64,000 nt of DNA, from positions 1,612,001 through 1,676,000 of the forward strand of contig NC_010545.1 of the NCBI RefSeq assembly GCF_000069945.1, read 5' to 3'. Of this stretch, positions 31,746-40,580 are shown one piece after another (within the stretch, counting starts at the first letter, position 1; the number at the start of each line of letters is the position of its first letter). Both the position numbers and the translations under genes were made by a program. The stretch is from Corynebacterium urealyticum DSM 7109. GTDB lineage: Bacteria; Actinomycetota; Actinomycetes; Mycobacteriales; Mycobacteriaceae. The notes under the pieces are model-generated. The model was given only the letters and a program-made list of their open reading frames with translations, did no database searches and was not told the DNA's origin.

Positions 31746-34046
31746 CTAGTCAGCGTCCTCGGCGGAAGCGTCGTCGGACCTAGTACCGGAGTCCGGGGCC
31801 GGGCGCTGCGACCGCGGGGCCTGGCCATAAGCACCCGGGATGTTCGCGCCGTACTCCGGGGACGGCAGATCGGTGAACTTCTGCCCCTTGCGGCGGCGGA
31901 CCTGTTTGCGGCGACGCTGCTTCTCGGTGTGCAGCTGGCTCTGCACGGACTCGGTCTCGTAGTCGGCGGTGTAGTACTCCTTCTCGCCGAAGTCCCCGCC
32001 CTCGCCGGCCATGCTGGCCAACATCGCGTTATAGGCCTGCAGGTCCTGGCCACCAGTGCGGTCCTGGTGACGGTCGTAGCGCTTCGCCTCCCGGTCCTCG
32101 GAGCGGTACCACTGCACACCGTGGGCGATGGAGACGATCAGCAGCGGCAGCTCGCCCAGGCCCCAGGCGATCGCGCCACCCACCCACTGGTCGTGGAGGA
32201 TGTCCAACGCGAAGGGGAAGTCCAGCCGCTGGTAAAAGTCCGCGTTCATCGGACTGCGCATCTGCATCAGGGCGATGCCGAACCAGGCGTGGAAAACCAC
32301 GGAGCCGAAGAGCACGAGCATCTTATTGAACGCGGAGATGTGGCGCGGGGCGGCGTCCACACCGATGATCACCCAGAAGTAGATGTACCCGGAGATCAGG
32401 AAGTGCCCGATCATGAACAGGTGGCCGGAGTGGTTGCTGCCCATCCAGTCGAAGAGGGTGGACAGGTACAGCCAGTAGAAGCCCACGACGAACTGGATGC
32501 CCGCGACGATGGGGTGGGTCCAGAAGCGCGAAATCGGGTTGTTGATGAACACCACCAGCCACTCGCGCGGCCCCGGCACCCCATCGCGACCGGCGGCGGG
32601 AAGTGCTCGCAGGAAGAGGGTCATCGGGCCACCGAGCGCCCAACAGATCGGGACCACCATGGCCAGGATCATGTGCTGCAGCATGTGCGGGGAGAACATC
32701 GCCATCGCGTACATGCCCAGCCCGGAGCTCGTGGCGTAGAGGAGGAAGACGTTGCCGGCAGTCCACCACAGCAGGCGGTTGAGTGGCCAATCCTGCCCCT
32801 TCTTGCGCAGCGTGAACCAGGCCCACATGTACAGGACTTGAAGGATGATCGCGCCCACGCCGTAGATCAAGTCCAGGCGGAACATGCCGAACATGTGCAG
32901 GTAGTTCGGCGGTTCGGTGATGCGGAAGCCCAGCAGGATGTCCATCGTGGTGATCTCGATCTGCTGCGGCAGCGGGGGCGGAATGCGGGACAGGGAGATG
33001 GCCACGCCGATAGCACCCGCCATGACCAGGACCTCGCCGATAGCCAGGCGGCTAAACGCCTTACGCGCCTCGGCGGTGGAGCTGCCGCCCTCCCCCTCGG
33101 CGGCCTCCAGCTTCGGGATGACCGACTTGCGGTGCAGGTAACCACACACCAGCAGGACGATGCCGAGCACCGCCTTGGCGGTGATGACCAGGCCGTAGTC
33201 GGTCGTCAGCCACTCGGAGAAGCGCACGCGGATCGCAGCGTTCACCAGGCCGGAGAGAACCACCGCGACGAAAGCCCAGAAGGCCACGAAGCTATAGCGC
33301 TTCGTAATCAGCGCCAGGTGTGGGCCGCGGCGCTTCGCGTGCGCGACCAGGGCCATCAGACCACCAACCCACACAGCGGTGGCCATCACGTGCCACAGCA
33401 GGGAGTTCACGCCAAAGTCGTGGTTACCGCCCGAGGCAGAGTGCCCATCCAGCGCAAGGGGGATCATCGTGCACAGCGCCAGGGCCAGGAAGACCGGCTG
33501 CCAGATCCACTTGCGGGTCAGCAGGGAGAAGAACCAGGTCAGGCCAGCGATGATCGCCACTGCAAGGAAGGCCTTTGCCGTGGAGACCTGCTGAATCGCC
33601 ACACCCCACAGATCTGGCTTCAGGGTTTCCTTCAGCGGCGAGCCCGAAACATCGGACATGTACAACGGAATCAGGAACAGAGCGCACACGGCCCACAGGA
33701 ACATTCCCCACTGGCCGGTACGGGCTGCGGCGTAGCCGTCGTAATCCAGGTAGCCGTCCTTGCGCGGCGGGGCGCCGAAGGCGCTCATCAGGAACCCGCC
33801 CACACCCATGCAACCGATCAGGGTGGCGGCGGAACGCAGGAAGGGCAGACCGAAGGTCGTCGCGGTGCCCGGATCCGGCACGCCGAGGGCGGCGAGGGAC
33901 TCGCCCAAGAACTCAACGCTGATGACGGCGCCGACGATGCCAGCCACGAGCGCGGCGGCAATGTAGACGAGGATCGGCGGGCCTAGTTTCTGTGCACCGC
34001 TCCCCGATTGCGCGGGGGCGGCGGCGTTCTTCACGGGCGCAGACAT
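31746..34046 (-). CDS. CopD-CtaG fusion: copper resistance D / cytochrome c oxidase assembly membrane protein
   Basis: The 766-residue polytopic membrane protein is a fusion. The N-terminal half (about 25-350) has CopD-like helices with the conserved VNSLLWHVMATAVWVGGLMAL segment and His residues suited to copper. The C-terminal half (about 385-650) is a CtaG/caa3-assembly-like domain with MFSPHMLQHMILAMVVP, HPIVAGIQFVVGFYWLY and FHAWFGIALM. A cytosolic basic-acidic tail of about 100 residues follows. Inferred role is moving copper to aa3 oxidase or handling copper at the membrane. This arrangement is frequent in Actinobacteria. It is a single-gene unit with its own terminator; a small CopZ-like gene lies 4 kb away. 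Confidence 0.9.
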   Translation of the reverse strand: MSAPVKNAAAPAQSGSGAQKLGPPILVYIAAALVAGIVGAVISVEFLGESLAALGVPDPGTATTFGLPFLRSAATLIGCMGVGGFLMSAFGAPPRKDGYLDYDGYAAARTGQWGMFLWAVCALFLIPLYMSDVSGSPLKETLKPDLWGVAIQQVSTAKAFLAVAIIAGLTWFFSLLTRKWIWQPVFLALALCTMIPLALDGHSASGGNHDFGVNSLLWHVMATAVWVGGLMALVAHAKRRGPHLALITKRYSFVAFWAFVAVVLSGLVNAAIRVRFSEWLTTDYGLVITAKAVLGIVLLVCGYLHRKSVIPKLEAAEGEGGSSTAEARKAFSRLAIGEVLVMAGAIGVAISLSRIPPPLPQQIEITTMDILLGFRITEPPNYLHMFGMFRLDLIYGVGAIILQVLYMWAWFTLRKKGQDWPLNRLLWWTAGNVFLLYATSSGLGMYAMAMFSPHMLQHMILAMVVPICWALGGPMTLFLRALPAAGRDGVPGPREWLVVFINNPISRFWTHPIVAGIQFVVGFYWLYLSTLFDWMGSNHSGHLFMIGHFLISGYIYFWVIIGVDAAPRHISAFNKMLVLFGSVVFHAWFGIALMQMRSPMNADFYQRLDFPFALDILHDQWVGGAIAWGLGELPLLIVSIAHGVQWYRSEDREAKRYDRHQDRTGGQDLQAYNAMLASMAGEGGDFGEKEYYTADYETESVQSQLHTEKQRRRKQVRRRKGQKFTDLPSPEYGANIPGAYGQAPRSQRPAPDSGTRSDDASAEDAD

Positions 34047-34149
34047 GTCTCACACAATACCCCCCGACCTGGTGATTACCATTTCCCCAGGCATCAACTA
34101 ACCTATGGTGCGTGGCAGCGCCCGCAGGTCGGGAAAACGCTCGCCGCAT

Positions 34150-34223
34150 GCCTCCGTAGCTCAGTGGATTAGAGCAGTGGGTTTCTACCCCATGTGTCGC
34201 GGGTTCGAATCCTGCCGGGGGCG
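34150..34223 (+). tRNA. tRNA-Arg (TCT)
   Basis: A 74-nt cloverleaf: acceptor GCCTCCG/CGGGGGC (one G-T), anticodon TCT in loop TTTCTAC, T-loop TTCGAAT. CCA not encoded; CTTTTTGCTTTT follows directly. Confidence 0.96.
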
Positions 34224-34394
34224 CTTTTTGCTTTTAAGGGGCGGCTACCTCGCTGCCGCCGGTGACCTAGGATTGACCCAGCACGGTTCTTAAACGCTCA
34301 CCTCCGACGCATGCCCGTGTGTCTTGCTGCGGTGAGCAGGAAACCCCGCGCAGGCTTAAGCCCGCGCCCCCATCCGCCAACGTGAGGAGCCTTC

Positions 34395-35240
34395 TTGACT
34401 ACCGAGCACAACATCCCCCGCCCCCAGCCCGGCGCTTTCGCCCTCGTCACCGGCGCATCCTCCGGTATCGGCGAGGCACTCGCCCTCGAGCTGGGGCGCC
34501 GTGGCCACGACCTCATCCTCGTCGCCCGCTCCACCGGGCCGATGGAGGCCATCGCCGAGCAGCTGCCCGGCCGGGACGTTCGCATCCGTTCTGTTGACCT
34601 TTCCGACGCCGCCGCCCGCGCGGAGCTCATCGCCGAGGTCGAGGACTTGGACGTCAACATCCTCATCAACTCCGCCGGCATCGCCACCTTCGGCGACTTC
34701 ACCGACCTGGACTACGGCGGGGAACGCGCCCAGTTCGAGCTGAACGCCACCGCCTTGTTCGAGCTCACCGCCGCCGTCCTTCCCCGGATGCTGGCCCGTG
34801 GCGAGGGCGGCATCGTCAACGTCGGCTCCGCGGCCGGAAACATGGCGATCCCCGGCAACGCGACCTACGTGGGCACCAAGGCCATGGTCAACACCTACAC
34901 CGAGGCCCTGCACTACGAGCTGAAGCCCAAGGGCATCAAGTGCACGCTGCTGGCACCGGGCCCCGTGCGCGAGGCGGTCAAGGAGGAAGAGAAGAAGACC
35001 GGCGTGGATCGGGCTGTGCCGGACTTCATCTGGACCACCTACGAGGACTGCGCCATCGAAACGCTGGAGGCGCTGGCCGCGAACAAGCTGCGCGTCGTCC
35101 CCGGTCCGCTGTCGAAGGCGATGAACTTCCTGTCCACCTACGTCCCCCGTCGCGTGAGTGCGCCGATCATGGCGAAGCTCTACCGCAAGATGGCCGCCGA
35201 GGTCGCGGCGGAGGACGCGGCAAAGAAGCAGCAGAACTAA
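34395..35240 (+). CDS. Short-chain dehydrogenase/reductase
   Basis: NAD(P)-dependent oxidoreductase of 281 residues with the classical SDR signature: cofactor loop TGASSGIGEALA near 19, NSAGIA near 94, catalytic Ser in NVGSAAG near 142 and YVGTK near 156. The start is TTG 34395 with GAGGAG six bases upstream. The C-terminus (PLSKAMNFLSTYVPRRV, then MAKLYRKMAAEVAAED) is longer than minimal SDRs, as in the DltE/YqjQ-like group acting on lipids or aldehydes. The substrate is not evident. It is 30 bp upstream of orn, so probably cotranscribed. Confidence 0.9.
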   Translation: MTTEHNIPRPQPGAFALVTGASSGIGEALALELGRRGHDLILVARSTGPMEAIAEQLPGRDVRIRSVDLSDAAARAELIAEVEDLDVNILINSAGIATFGDFTDLDYGGERAQFELNATALFELTAAVLPRMLARGEGGIVNVGSAAGNMAIPGNATYVGTKAMVNTYTEALHYELKPKGIKCTLLAPGPVREAVKEEEKKTGVDRAVPDFIWTTYEDCAIETLEALAANKLRVVPGPLSKAMNFLSTYVPRRVSAPIMAKLYRKMAAEVAAEDAAKKQQN

Positions 35241-35270
35241 AAGCAAGAACGAAGGAACCCAAGGAACACA

Positions 35271-35900
35271 GTGTCCACCCCTAATCAGGTAGCGAAGAAC
35301 GACCGCATCGTCTGGGCAGACTGCGAGATGACCGGCCTGGACCCCGACCGCCACGTCCTGGTGGAGATCGCGGTGATCGTCACCGACGCCGAACTGCGCC
35401 CCCTCGACGAGGGCATCGACCTGGTCATCCACGCCACCGAGGACGAGCTCGCCGAGATGGATGACTTCGTGCAGAACATGCACGCCCGCTCGGGGCTGAC
35501 GGAGCAGATCCGCGAGTCCACGCTCTCTCTCGCGGAGGCGGAGCAGCAAGTGCTGGAGTATGTACAGCGTTACGTGGAGGTCGAGCGGGCCGCGCCGCTA
35601 GCGGGCAACTCCATCGGCACGGATCGCCGCTTCATCGCGAAGTACATGCCGAAGCTGGACGAGTTCCTGCACTACCGCATGATCGACGTCTCCAGCATTA
35701 AGGAGCTCGCCCGTCGCTGGTACCCCAAGGTGTACGCGGGCCAGCCGCAGAAGGGGCTTTCCCACCGGGCGCTGGCGGATATTCAGGAGTCGATCCAGGA
35801 GCTCGCGTTCTACCGGCACGCGATCATGGTCGACGCGCCCGGCCCGGATAAGGGGCAGATCCTGGCGGCCGCTGAGGCAGCGGTCGAGCCCTGGGCCTAG
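35271..35900 (+). CDS. orn: Oligoribonuclease
   Basis: 3'-to-5' exoribonuclease that clears 2-5-nt RNAs and pGpG. The 209-residue DEDDh protein has DCEMTGLD near 17 (first Asp and Glu), a middle Asp region near [27 protein letters not shown], and the His-Asp pair in [12 protein letters not shown] near 165. Start is GTG 35271 behind AAGGAA. Length is normal. It directly precedes tRNA-His, an arrangement also found in other corynebacteria and mycobacteria. Confidence 0.97.
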   Translation: MSTPNQVAKNDRIVWADCEMTGLDPDRHVLVEIAVIVTDAELRPLDEGIDLVIHATEDELAEMDDFVQNMHARSGLTEQIRESTLSLAEAEQQVLEYVQRYVEVERAAPLAGNSIGTDRRFIAKYMPKLDEFLHYRMIDVSSIKELARRWYPKVYAGQPQKGLSHRALADIQESIQELAFYRHAIMVDAPGPDKGQILAAAEAAVEPWA

Positions 35901-36026
35901 GCCAGGGAAATCGTTTGGTGCTCGTTCGGCGCTCGCTCATAAGGACGACGCCGCGTTCCGCGGGGTCACTGTTGCGCGGTTGCACGGCGGGGAGCTTCCA
36001 GGTTCCGGGGCCTCCACGCTGGCGTT

Positions 36027-36055
36027 TTGGCGCTTTTGTGGTTCTGGCCTAATAT
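36027..36055 (+). promoter_or_regulatory. Predicted promoter of tRNA-His
   Basis: TTGGCG (36027-36032), 17-bp spacer, TAATAT (36050-36055). The block CCTAATATAGTT around the -10 is repeated upstream of tRNA-Lys. Confidence 0.55.
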
Positions 36056-36082
36056 AGTTCTCGCTGTCTTAGAGCAGTGATG

Positions 36083-36155
36083 GTGACTGTAGTTCAGCTG
36101 GTAGAGCACCAGGTTGTGATCCTGGGTGTCGCGGGTTCGAGTCCCGTCAGTCACC
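36083..36155 (+). tRNA. tRNA-His (GTG)
   Basis: Acceptor GTGACTG/CAGTCAC with discriminator C and the extra 5' G (36082) typical of tRNA-His; anticodon GTG in loop TTGTGAT; T-loop TTCGAGT. CCA is encoded at 36156-36158. Its terminator is split by an IS element beginning 26 bp downstream. Confidence 0.97.
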
Positions 36156-36214
36156 CCAGAGAAAATCCCCGGCAGGGTTCTGAACTAGCCCCCGAAAGTT
36201 GGACTGGTTTAATT

Positions 36215-37024
36215 CTAGGCGGTGAGGGGTTCAAGGGTCTGATTCCGATATTGCATCGGGGTCAGGCCCTTGAGTCGTTGTTGGACGCGTTCGGTGTTGT
36301 ACCACCCGATGTACTCGTCGATCGCTTGGTTGAACTCTGCGACCGTGTCGAAGACCTCACCGTGGTACATCTCGGTTTTCAAGTGCCCGAAGAAGTTCTC
36401 CATGACCGCGTTGTCGTAACAGTTGGCTTTACGCGACATCGACTGAACACCGCCGTTGTCGCCGATCAGATTGCGCCACGAGGAATGCTGGTACTGGAAG
36501 CCTTGATCGGTGTGCATCATCCACCCGGGTTCAGGTGCACACGCTGCAATCGCCTTGGACAAAGAATCGGTGGTCAACGCTGTCGACGGTGATGTAGCCA
36601 CAGTGTGGGCAACGATCGAGCGGTCGAACAAGTCCATCACCGGTGACAGGTAGACCTTGCGGCCTTGGACCCTGAACTCGGTGACGTCGCTGACAAAGAC
36701 GGTATTCGGCCTATCTGGGGTGAACCTGCGGTCAAGCGTGTTGTCAGCGATGTGGCTGATCGTCCCAGTGTAGGAAACATAGGGCCTGCGCTGGCGGATC
36801 TTGGCTCGAAGCCCCATCTCGTACATGAGTTTGTACACGAGTTTGTGGTTGACCACCCACCCTTGGTTGCGCAGGTCAAGTAGGACTCGCCTATAGCCGT
36901 AGCGATGCTTGTTCCGTTCGAAGCACTCCCGGATCGCGGCTTTGAGTGCTGCGTGCTTATCCGGTTTGTTGAGGCGTTTCTGGTGGTAGAAGAACGTCGA
37001 CCTCGGCATGCCTGCCGCATCCAA
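36215..37024 (-). CDS. IS3-family transposase OrfB (DDE integrase core)
   Basis: Catalytic part of the transposase, 269 residues as an open frame. The frame stays open upstream to the A7 slip site, so the working protein is an OrfAB fusion made by -1 frameshifting. HTH_21-like region near 20-55 (HRYGYRRVLLDL), then the DDE triad: Asp in FVSDVTEF, Asp in MHTDQGFQY and Glu in NAVMENFFGHLKTE, with the typical YNTERVQQRLKGLTPMQYR end. Start TTG 37024 is nominal, because translation probably enters from OrfA. Confidence 0.93.
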   Translation of the reverse strand: MDAAGMPRSTFFYHQKRLNKPDKHAALKAAIRECFERNKHRYGYRRVLLDLRNQGWVVNHKLVYKLMYEMGLRAKIRQRRPYVSYTGTISHIADNTLDRRFTPDRPNTVFVSDVTEFRVQGRKVYLSPVMDLFDRSIVAHTVATSPSTALTTDSLSKAIAACAPEPGWMMHTDQGFQYQHSSWRNLIGDNGGVQSMSRKANCYDNAVMENFFGHLKTEMYHGEVFDTVAEFNQAIDEYIGWYNTERVQQRLKGLTPMQYRNQTLEPLTA

Positions 37025-37074
37025 AAGGTATTGCAGACGATGCTGTGACTTGAGGATGACAATCGCCTGGACTT

Positions 37075-37557
37075 TCAGGCGTGTCCCTGGTTCCTCAAGT
37101 CCCGCAATTTTTTTAAGTAAGCGTTTTCCGCTTCCAACCGCGCGATCTGACGGCGAAGCTTGTCTTCTTCTGTAAGCTGCTTCGGTGCGGTCGAGCCTTT
37201 GGGTCTGCCCTTCGGTTTCGGTGTCAACGCGTCATCGCCGCCTGTGCGCCATTTCCTGGTCCAATCTTTGACGAGCTGGTCTGACGACAGGCCAAACTCG
37301 CGGGCAAGATCCATTCTTGTCTCGCCGGCAAGGTAGCGTTGGACAACTTCCTTTTTGATGTCGAACGAGTACTGCTGTTTAGTTGGTTTCTCCACAAGAC
37401 ATAGCTTGCCATGCAGCTGAAACCGACGACGCAGCGTACGGGCGGCATACTTGGAGACACCAAGAGCATTGGCAGCGGCTGTATAACCCATGCCTTGCTC
37501 AAATAGTTCAACCAACTGCTCGCGCTGCTGCTTACTCAGCGAACTTCGTGCTCTCAA
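37075..37557 (-). CDS. IS3-family transposase OrfA (HTH)
   Basis: DNA-binding part of the transposase. Two helix-turn-helix units: QLVELFEQGMGYTAAANALGVSKYAARTLRRRF and the EVVQRYLAGETRMDLAREFGLSSDQLVKDWTRKW segment. A leucine-zipper-like helix follows (LRRQIARLEAENAYLKKL). TTG 37557 with GGGGAG upstream is the likely start; an ATG at 37620 would use a flanking base and sits in the terminal repeat. The frame ends at 37075, just after the A7 site where ribosomes can shift -1 into OrfB. Confidence 0.9.
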   Translation of the reverse strand: MRARSSLSKQQREQLVELFEQGMGYTAAANALGVSKYAARTLRRRFQLHGKLCLVEKPTKQQYSFDIKKEVVQRYLAGETRMDLAREFGLSSDQLVKDWTRKWRTGGDDALTPKPKGRPKGSTAPKQLTEEDKLRRQIARLEAENAYLKKLRDLRNQGHA

Positions 37558-37724
37558 TGGAAACTGCTCCCCACTAGTCGGTAACTGATTTCTCAGTCCA
37601 ACTAATGGGGAGCAGTTCATTCACCTGCCGGGGATTTTTCGTTGCCGTAAGACCCCGCGCGATCACGGAGCTACTCGCCTGCCCCCGCTACGCATTGAAG
37701 GCCTGCATGCTGGCCCCACAGCGT

Positions 37725-37730
37725 TATAGT
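37725..37730 (+). promoter_or_regulatory. Predicted leaderless -10 box (TATAGT)
   Basis: TATAGT ends six bases before ATG 37737; no Shine-Dalgarno is present. Consistent with leaderless transcription of the small membrane protein. Confidence 0.45.
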
Positions 37731-37736
37731 TAGGCC

Positions 37737-38003
37737 ATGATGCATCTCCTCGCCGCTGGCGATTCCCTCCCCATGGAGGGCGATAACACGATTCCGCCGG
37801 CATATGACCTCCTGTGGGCAGGGCTGGCGGTCGCTTGGGTCGCCCTGCTAGCAACTGCGCTGATCCTGTTGTTTAAGGATCAGAACACGCCCCGAGCCGC
37901 CCTGCTGTGGTTCCTCGCGATCCTGGTGTTTCCGATTCTCGGTTCGGTGGTCTACCTGTTCACGCGGAACCGGAGGAACCGGCAACAGCGCCAGCAGGTT
38001 TAG
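37737..38003 (+). CDS. Small PLDc_N-type membrane protein
   Basis: The 88-residue product has two transmembrane helices (about 26-46 and 55-76) and ends in a basic tail (RNRRNRQQRQQ). The pattern W.AL.LLFKDQ.TPRAALLWFLAILVFPILGSVVYLF matches the N-terminal domain of cardiolipin synthases, which also occurs as a stand-alone small membrane protein. No phospholipase D catalytic part is present. Function unknown. Its stop overlaps the convergent copZ-like gene by 4 bp. The second Met (37740) is an equal start candidate. Confidence 0.8.
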   Translation: MMHLLAAGDSLPMEGDNTIPPAYDLLWAGLAVAWVALLATALILLFKDQNTPRAALLWFLAILVFPILGSVVYLFTRNRRNRQQRQQV

Positions 38004-38209
38004 GCGCGCGCCGCGTCGTAGCCAGCCTCGTCGATAGCGGCAATGATCTGCTCCTCACTGACGGTGCCGTCGTTATCGAAGGTGGCGGTGCCCTTCTCAG
38101 CGGACACAGCGATGTCGCTGAGCCCGCCCAGCGCGGAGAGCTCCTCGGTCACCGCGGCCTCGCAGTGCCCGCAGCTCATGCCCTCAACCTTGTAAACCTG
38201 TGCAGCCAT
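38000..38209 (-). CDS. Heavy-metal-associated (CopZ-like) copper chaperone
   Basis: The 69-residue ferredoxin-like HMA domain has the metal site GMSCGHC (Cys13, Cys16) and the usual spacing of AVTEELSALGG and IDEAGYDA. It probably binds Cu(I) and passes it to a P-type ATPase, but no ATPase gene is in the window. It stands alone, convergent with the small membrane gene and divergent from the phytoene-synthase-like gene. Confidence 0.93.
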   Translation of the reverse strand: MAAQVYKVEGMSCGHCEAAVTEELSALGGLSDIAVSAEKGTATFDNDGTVSEEQIIAAIDEAGYDAARA

Positions 38210-38360
38210 GACTGCTCATCCCTTTCTCTTTTTCTTGCTTCGCTTTCCTTAACGTGAGCGCAGGGAGCGCCCCCGCTGGAGCACCACCAGCCTACGCGGG
38301 ACTGCCCAGAAGATGCGGGCGATGGTCGGCTGCACCCGGTGGGCTAGAGTCAGATCCATC

Positions 38361-39344
38361 ATGAAGCTTCCCCACCGTCCGCACCCCAGCCCCACGGAGA
38401 AGTACGCCACCGTAGCCCAGCGCGCGGCTGCTGAGGTCATTAGGGGATATTCCACCAGCTTTTCGATGGCCTCCTCCCTGCTGCGCGAGCCGGTGCGCAC
38501 CCACGTGCGCAACCTCTACGCCATGGTGCGGGTGGCAGACGAGGTCGTCGACGGGGTCGCCGCCGGTGCCGGTCTGAACACCGAGGCCACCCGCGCCTGC
38601 CTCGACGCCTACGAGCAGGCGGTATACCAGGCCTGCGACCGCGGCTTCAGCACGGACCTGGTGCTGCACGCCTTCGCCCGCACCGCCAACGAGTGCGGGC
38701 TCGAGGACGCCGACCTGCGGGACTTCTTCACCTCGATGCGCCAGGACACCCTCGTCGCGGTTCACGACGCCGCGAGCGTCGACTCCTATGTCCACGGTTC
38801 CGCCGAGGTCATTGGACTGATGTGCAACGCCATCTTCGCCGCGGACTCCGCCGGTCGCGGGCGCCCGTGGTCCGCGCAGCGCCGCAGCCAGGCCAACGAG
38901 GGAGCGCTGGCCTTGGGGCGGGCTTTTCAGAAAGTGAATTTCCTCCGCGACATGGCCGAGGACACCCAGAAGCTGGGCCGGAACTACGTCTCGGGCGAGG
39001 CGATGACCGACCAGCCTGCCAGCCCGGGCGATCCGTCTCACACGAACAACGCCACCAGTTCCACCCCACGCGAGACCCCCGCCCCCGCTCCCCTGACCGC
39101 GCAGCAGAAGGCTGCCCATATCGCGGATATCCGCGCCGACCTCGCCCTGGCAAACAGCGCCATTAGCCTGCTGCCTGCCACCGCGCGAGCGGGAGTTGCG
39201 GCCGCTCACGCGCTGTTCGCGGAGCTCACGGAGCTACTGGACCAGGCCAGCGTCGCAGAGATCATGTCGGGCCGGATTCGGGTTTCCGCACCCCGCAAGG
39301 CCGCGGTCACCGCCCGCGCCGCAGCCCGGGCGTGGCGTGCCTAA
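38361..39344 (+). CDS. Phytoene/squalene synthase-family protein
   Basis: Trans-isoprenyl diphosphate synthase fold that condenses two prenyl diphosphates head-to-head. The 327-residue product starts MKLPHRPHPSPTEKY and has YSTSFSMASSLL near 29, first Asp-rich motif VADEVVDG near 58, and second NFLRDMAED near 192. A disordered Pro/Ser/Thr insertion (about 218-245) follows the second motif. ATG 38361 is chosen; an upstream in-frame codon adds unrelated sequence. No crtI, crtE or other carotenoid genes are nearby, so the product is unclear. It is a single gene between copZ and the L,D-transpeptidase. Confidence 0.88.
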   Translation: MKLPHRPHPSPTEKYATVAQRAAAEVIRGYSTSFSMASSLLREPVRTHVRNLYAMVRVADEVVDGVAAGAGLNTEATRACLDAYEQAVYQACDRGFSTDLVLHAFARTANECGLEDADLRDFFTSMRQDTLVAVHDAASVDSYVHGSAEVIGLMCNAIFAADSAGRGRPWSAQRRSQANEGALALGRAFQKVNFLRDMAEDTQKLGRNYVSGEAMTDQPASPGDPSHTNNATSSTPRETPAPAPLTAQQKAAHIADIRADLALANSAISLLPATARAGVAAAHALFAELTELLDQASVAEIMSGRIRVSAPRKAAVTARAAARAWRA

Positions 39345-39353
39345 GCCTCCGTT

Positions 39354-40580
39354 TTAGTACTGCGGGCCGTCGCCGGCGTTACCGGCCTTCCAGGTCGCCC
39401 AATCGATGTTCCAGTCCCCCAGGCCGTCGTAGCCCGGCAGCGTGGGCCCCGTGGAGTTCTTCACCGTCACGATGTCCCCGCGCTTGAAGTTCTGGTACAC
39501 CCAATTCGCGTTCTCCATCGACAGGTTGATGCAGCCGTGCGAGGTGTTCTGGCTGCCCTGCGCCCACACCGACCATGGGGCTGCGTGGATGTAGATCCCG
39601 GAGTAGCTCATCTGGGTCGCATAAGAAACGTCCGTGACGTACCCACCCTCCGCTTCGGAATAGCCGAAGGTATTGGAGTCCATCGTCAGCGCCTCATACT
39701 GGTCGCCGATCTGGTAGACGCCATTCGGGGTGGCCCACTGCGTGTTATCGCGGCCGTTGGACGTCGGCATCGTCTTCAACGTCTGACCGTTCTTCGTCAC
39801 GGTCATCGTCTTCGCGGCGTCGTCGACGACGGCGCGGACATCGTCACCGATGGTGAACTTCGCCTTGCGGTCGTCCGCGGAGTAGAGGCCGTCGCCGAGG
39901 TCCACGCCGCGCAACTTCGCGTCCACGGTGACCGTGGTTCCCGGCTTCCAGTAGTGCTCCGGGCGCCAGCGAACCTCAGTATTGCTGATCCAGTAGAACG
40001 CACCCTCCACTTTCGGCTCGGTCTTGATGCTGATCGCGTCCTGGACAGCCTTGCGATCTGTGGGAACGGAGTCGAGCTTCAGCGCGATGGACTGCCCCAC
40101 ACCGACCGTGACCCCATCCAGCGGCGCGAGATAAGCGTTGGTCAGGACATTGGGCTGGATCGTGGTGAAGGTCTGGTTCAGGTCCGTCGCACCGTTGGTC
40201 GCCGTGAGGGTGTAGCTCGAGCCGTATTCCATTCCGGCCGTGCTACGCCATTCGGTCTTGTCCTTGTTGAGCTTGCCCTCGATGGTGTTTCCCGCGCTAT
40301 CCATCAGGCTGACGTCGGACAGTGCCTTGTCGGAGGTCAACGTCACCGTCTCGGTGGGGTTCACGCCGTCGGCTCCGTCCTTCACGGATGCGGTGATTCC
40401 GACCTTCTTCTCCTGCGCTTCCTCCGTGGCGGAGGTGTCACCCTCCGAACGGTCGGTGTCGATCGTGCACGCACCGAGCGTGACGAGGCTGGCTGCTGCG
40501 ACAGCCGCAACGATGGCGCGACGAGGGTTCAATACACGTCCGGCCTGGCGCTGACCGATTCGCGAAAGAAAGGACATCAT
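39354..40580 (-). CDS. L,D-transpeptidase, lipoprotein
   Basis: Forms 3-3 cross-links in peptidoglycan outside the membrane. The 408-residue product has a Sec signal (about 12-37) ending in the lipobox LGAC, so Cys38 is probably lipidated. Two Ig-like domains (about 60-145 and 150-240) precede the YkuD catalytic domain with IYIHAAPW and SHGCINLS near 347 (His and the nucleophilic Cys). A C-terminal Trp-rich extension (WNIDWATWKAG) follows. The layout matches mycobacterial LdtB (Ldt2). Two adjacent ATG codons can start it. It is convergent with the phytoene-synthase-like gene. Confidence 0.94.
   Translation of the reverse strand: MMSFLSRIGQRQAGRVLNPRRAIVAAVAAASLVTLGACTIDTDRSEGDTSATEEAQEKKVGITASVKDGADGVNPTETVTLTSDKALSDVSLMDSAGNTIEGKLNKDKTEWRSTAGMEYGSSYTLTATNGATDLNQTFTTIQPNVLTNAYLAPLDGVTVGVGQSIALKLDSVPTDRKAVQDAISIKTEPKVEGAFYWISNTEVRWRPEHYWKPGTTVTVDAKLRGVDLGDGLYSADDRKAKFTIGDDVRAVVDDAAKTMTVTKNGQTLKTMPTSNGRDNTQWATPNGVYQIGDQYEALTMDSNTFGYSEAEGGYVTDVSYATQMSYSGIYIHAAPWSVWAQGSQNTSHGCINLSMENANWVYQNFKRGDIVTVKNSTGPTLPGYDGLGDWNIDWATWKAGNAGDGPQY

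Larger units (their letters stand above)
36181..37619 (-). mobile_element. IS3-family insertion sequence, 1439 bp
   Basis: Imperfect terminal inverted repeats of about 27 bp: the left end begins TGAACTAGCCCCC, the right end complement begins TGAACTGCTCCCC, and both continue to AGTTGGACTG. Flanking 3-bp direct repeats TTC (36178-36180 and 37620-37622) mark the target duplication. Two overlapping-frame transposase ORFs are joined by an A7 slippery run (37108-37114), as in IS3 elements. Ends and ORFs look intact, so it may be active. Confidence 0.93.
36162..37639 (+). terminator. tRNA-His terminator interrupted by an IS element
   Basis: Left arm AAAATCCCCGGCAGG (36162-36176) and right arm CCTGCCGGGGATTTTT (37624-37639) are perfect inverse partners. 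Removing the IS and one TTC copy restores a hairpin with a 5-nt loop GTTCA and a T5 tail. The insertion lies in the loop. Confidence 0.85.

Noticed and set aside
30899..32119. 406-codon ORF extending the ssb-like gene upstream
   Set aside because: Sequence before ATG 31408 crosses a terminator and the copD-ctaG end and is Arg/Pro/Thr-rich noise; the conserved SSB start is at 31408.
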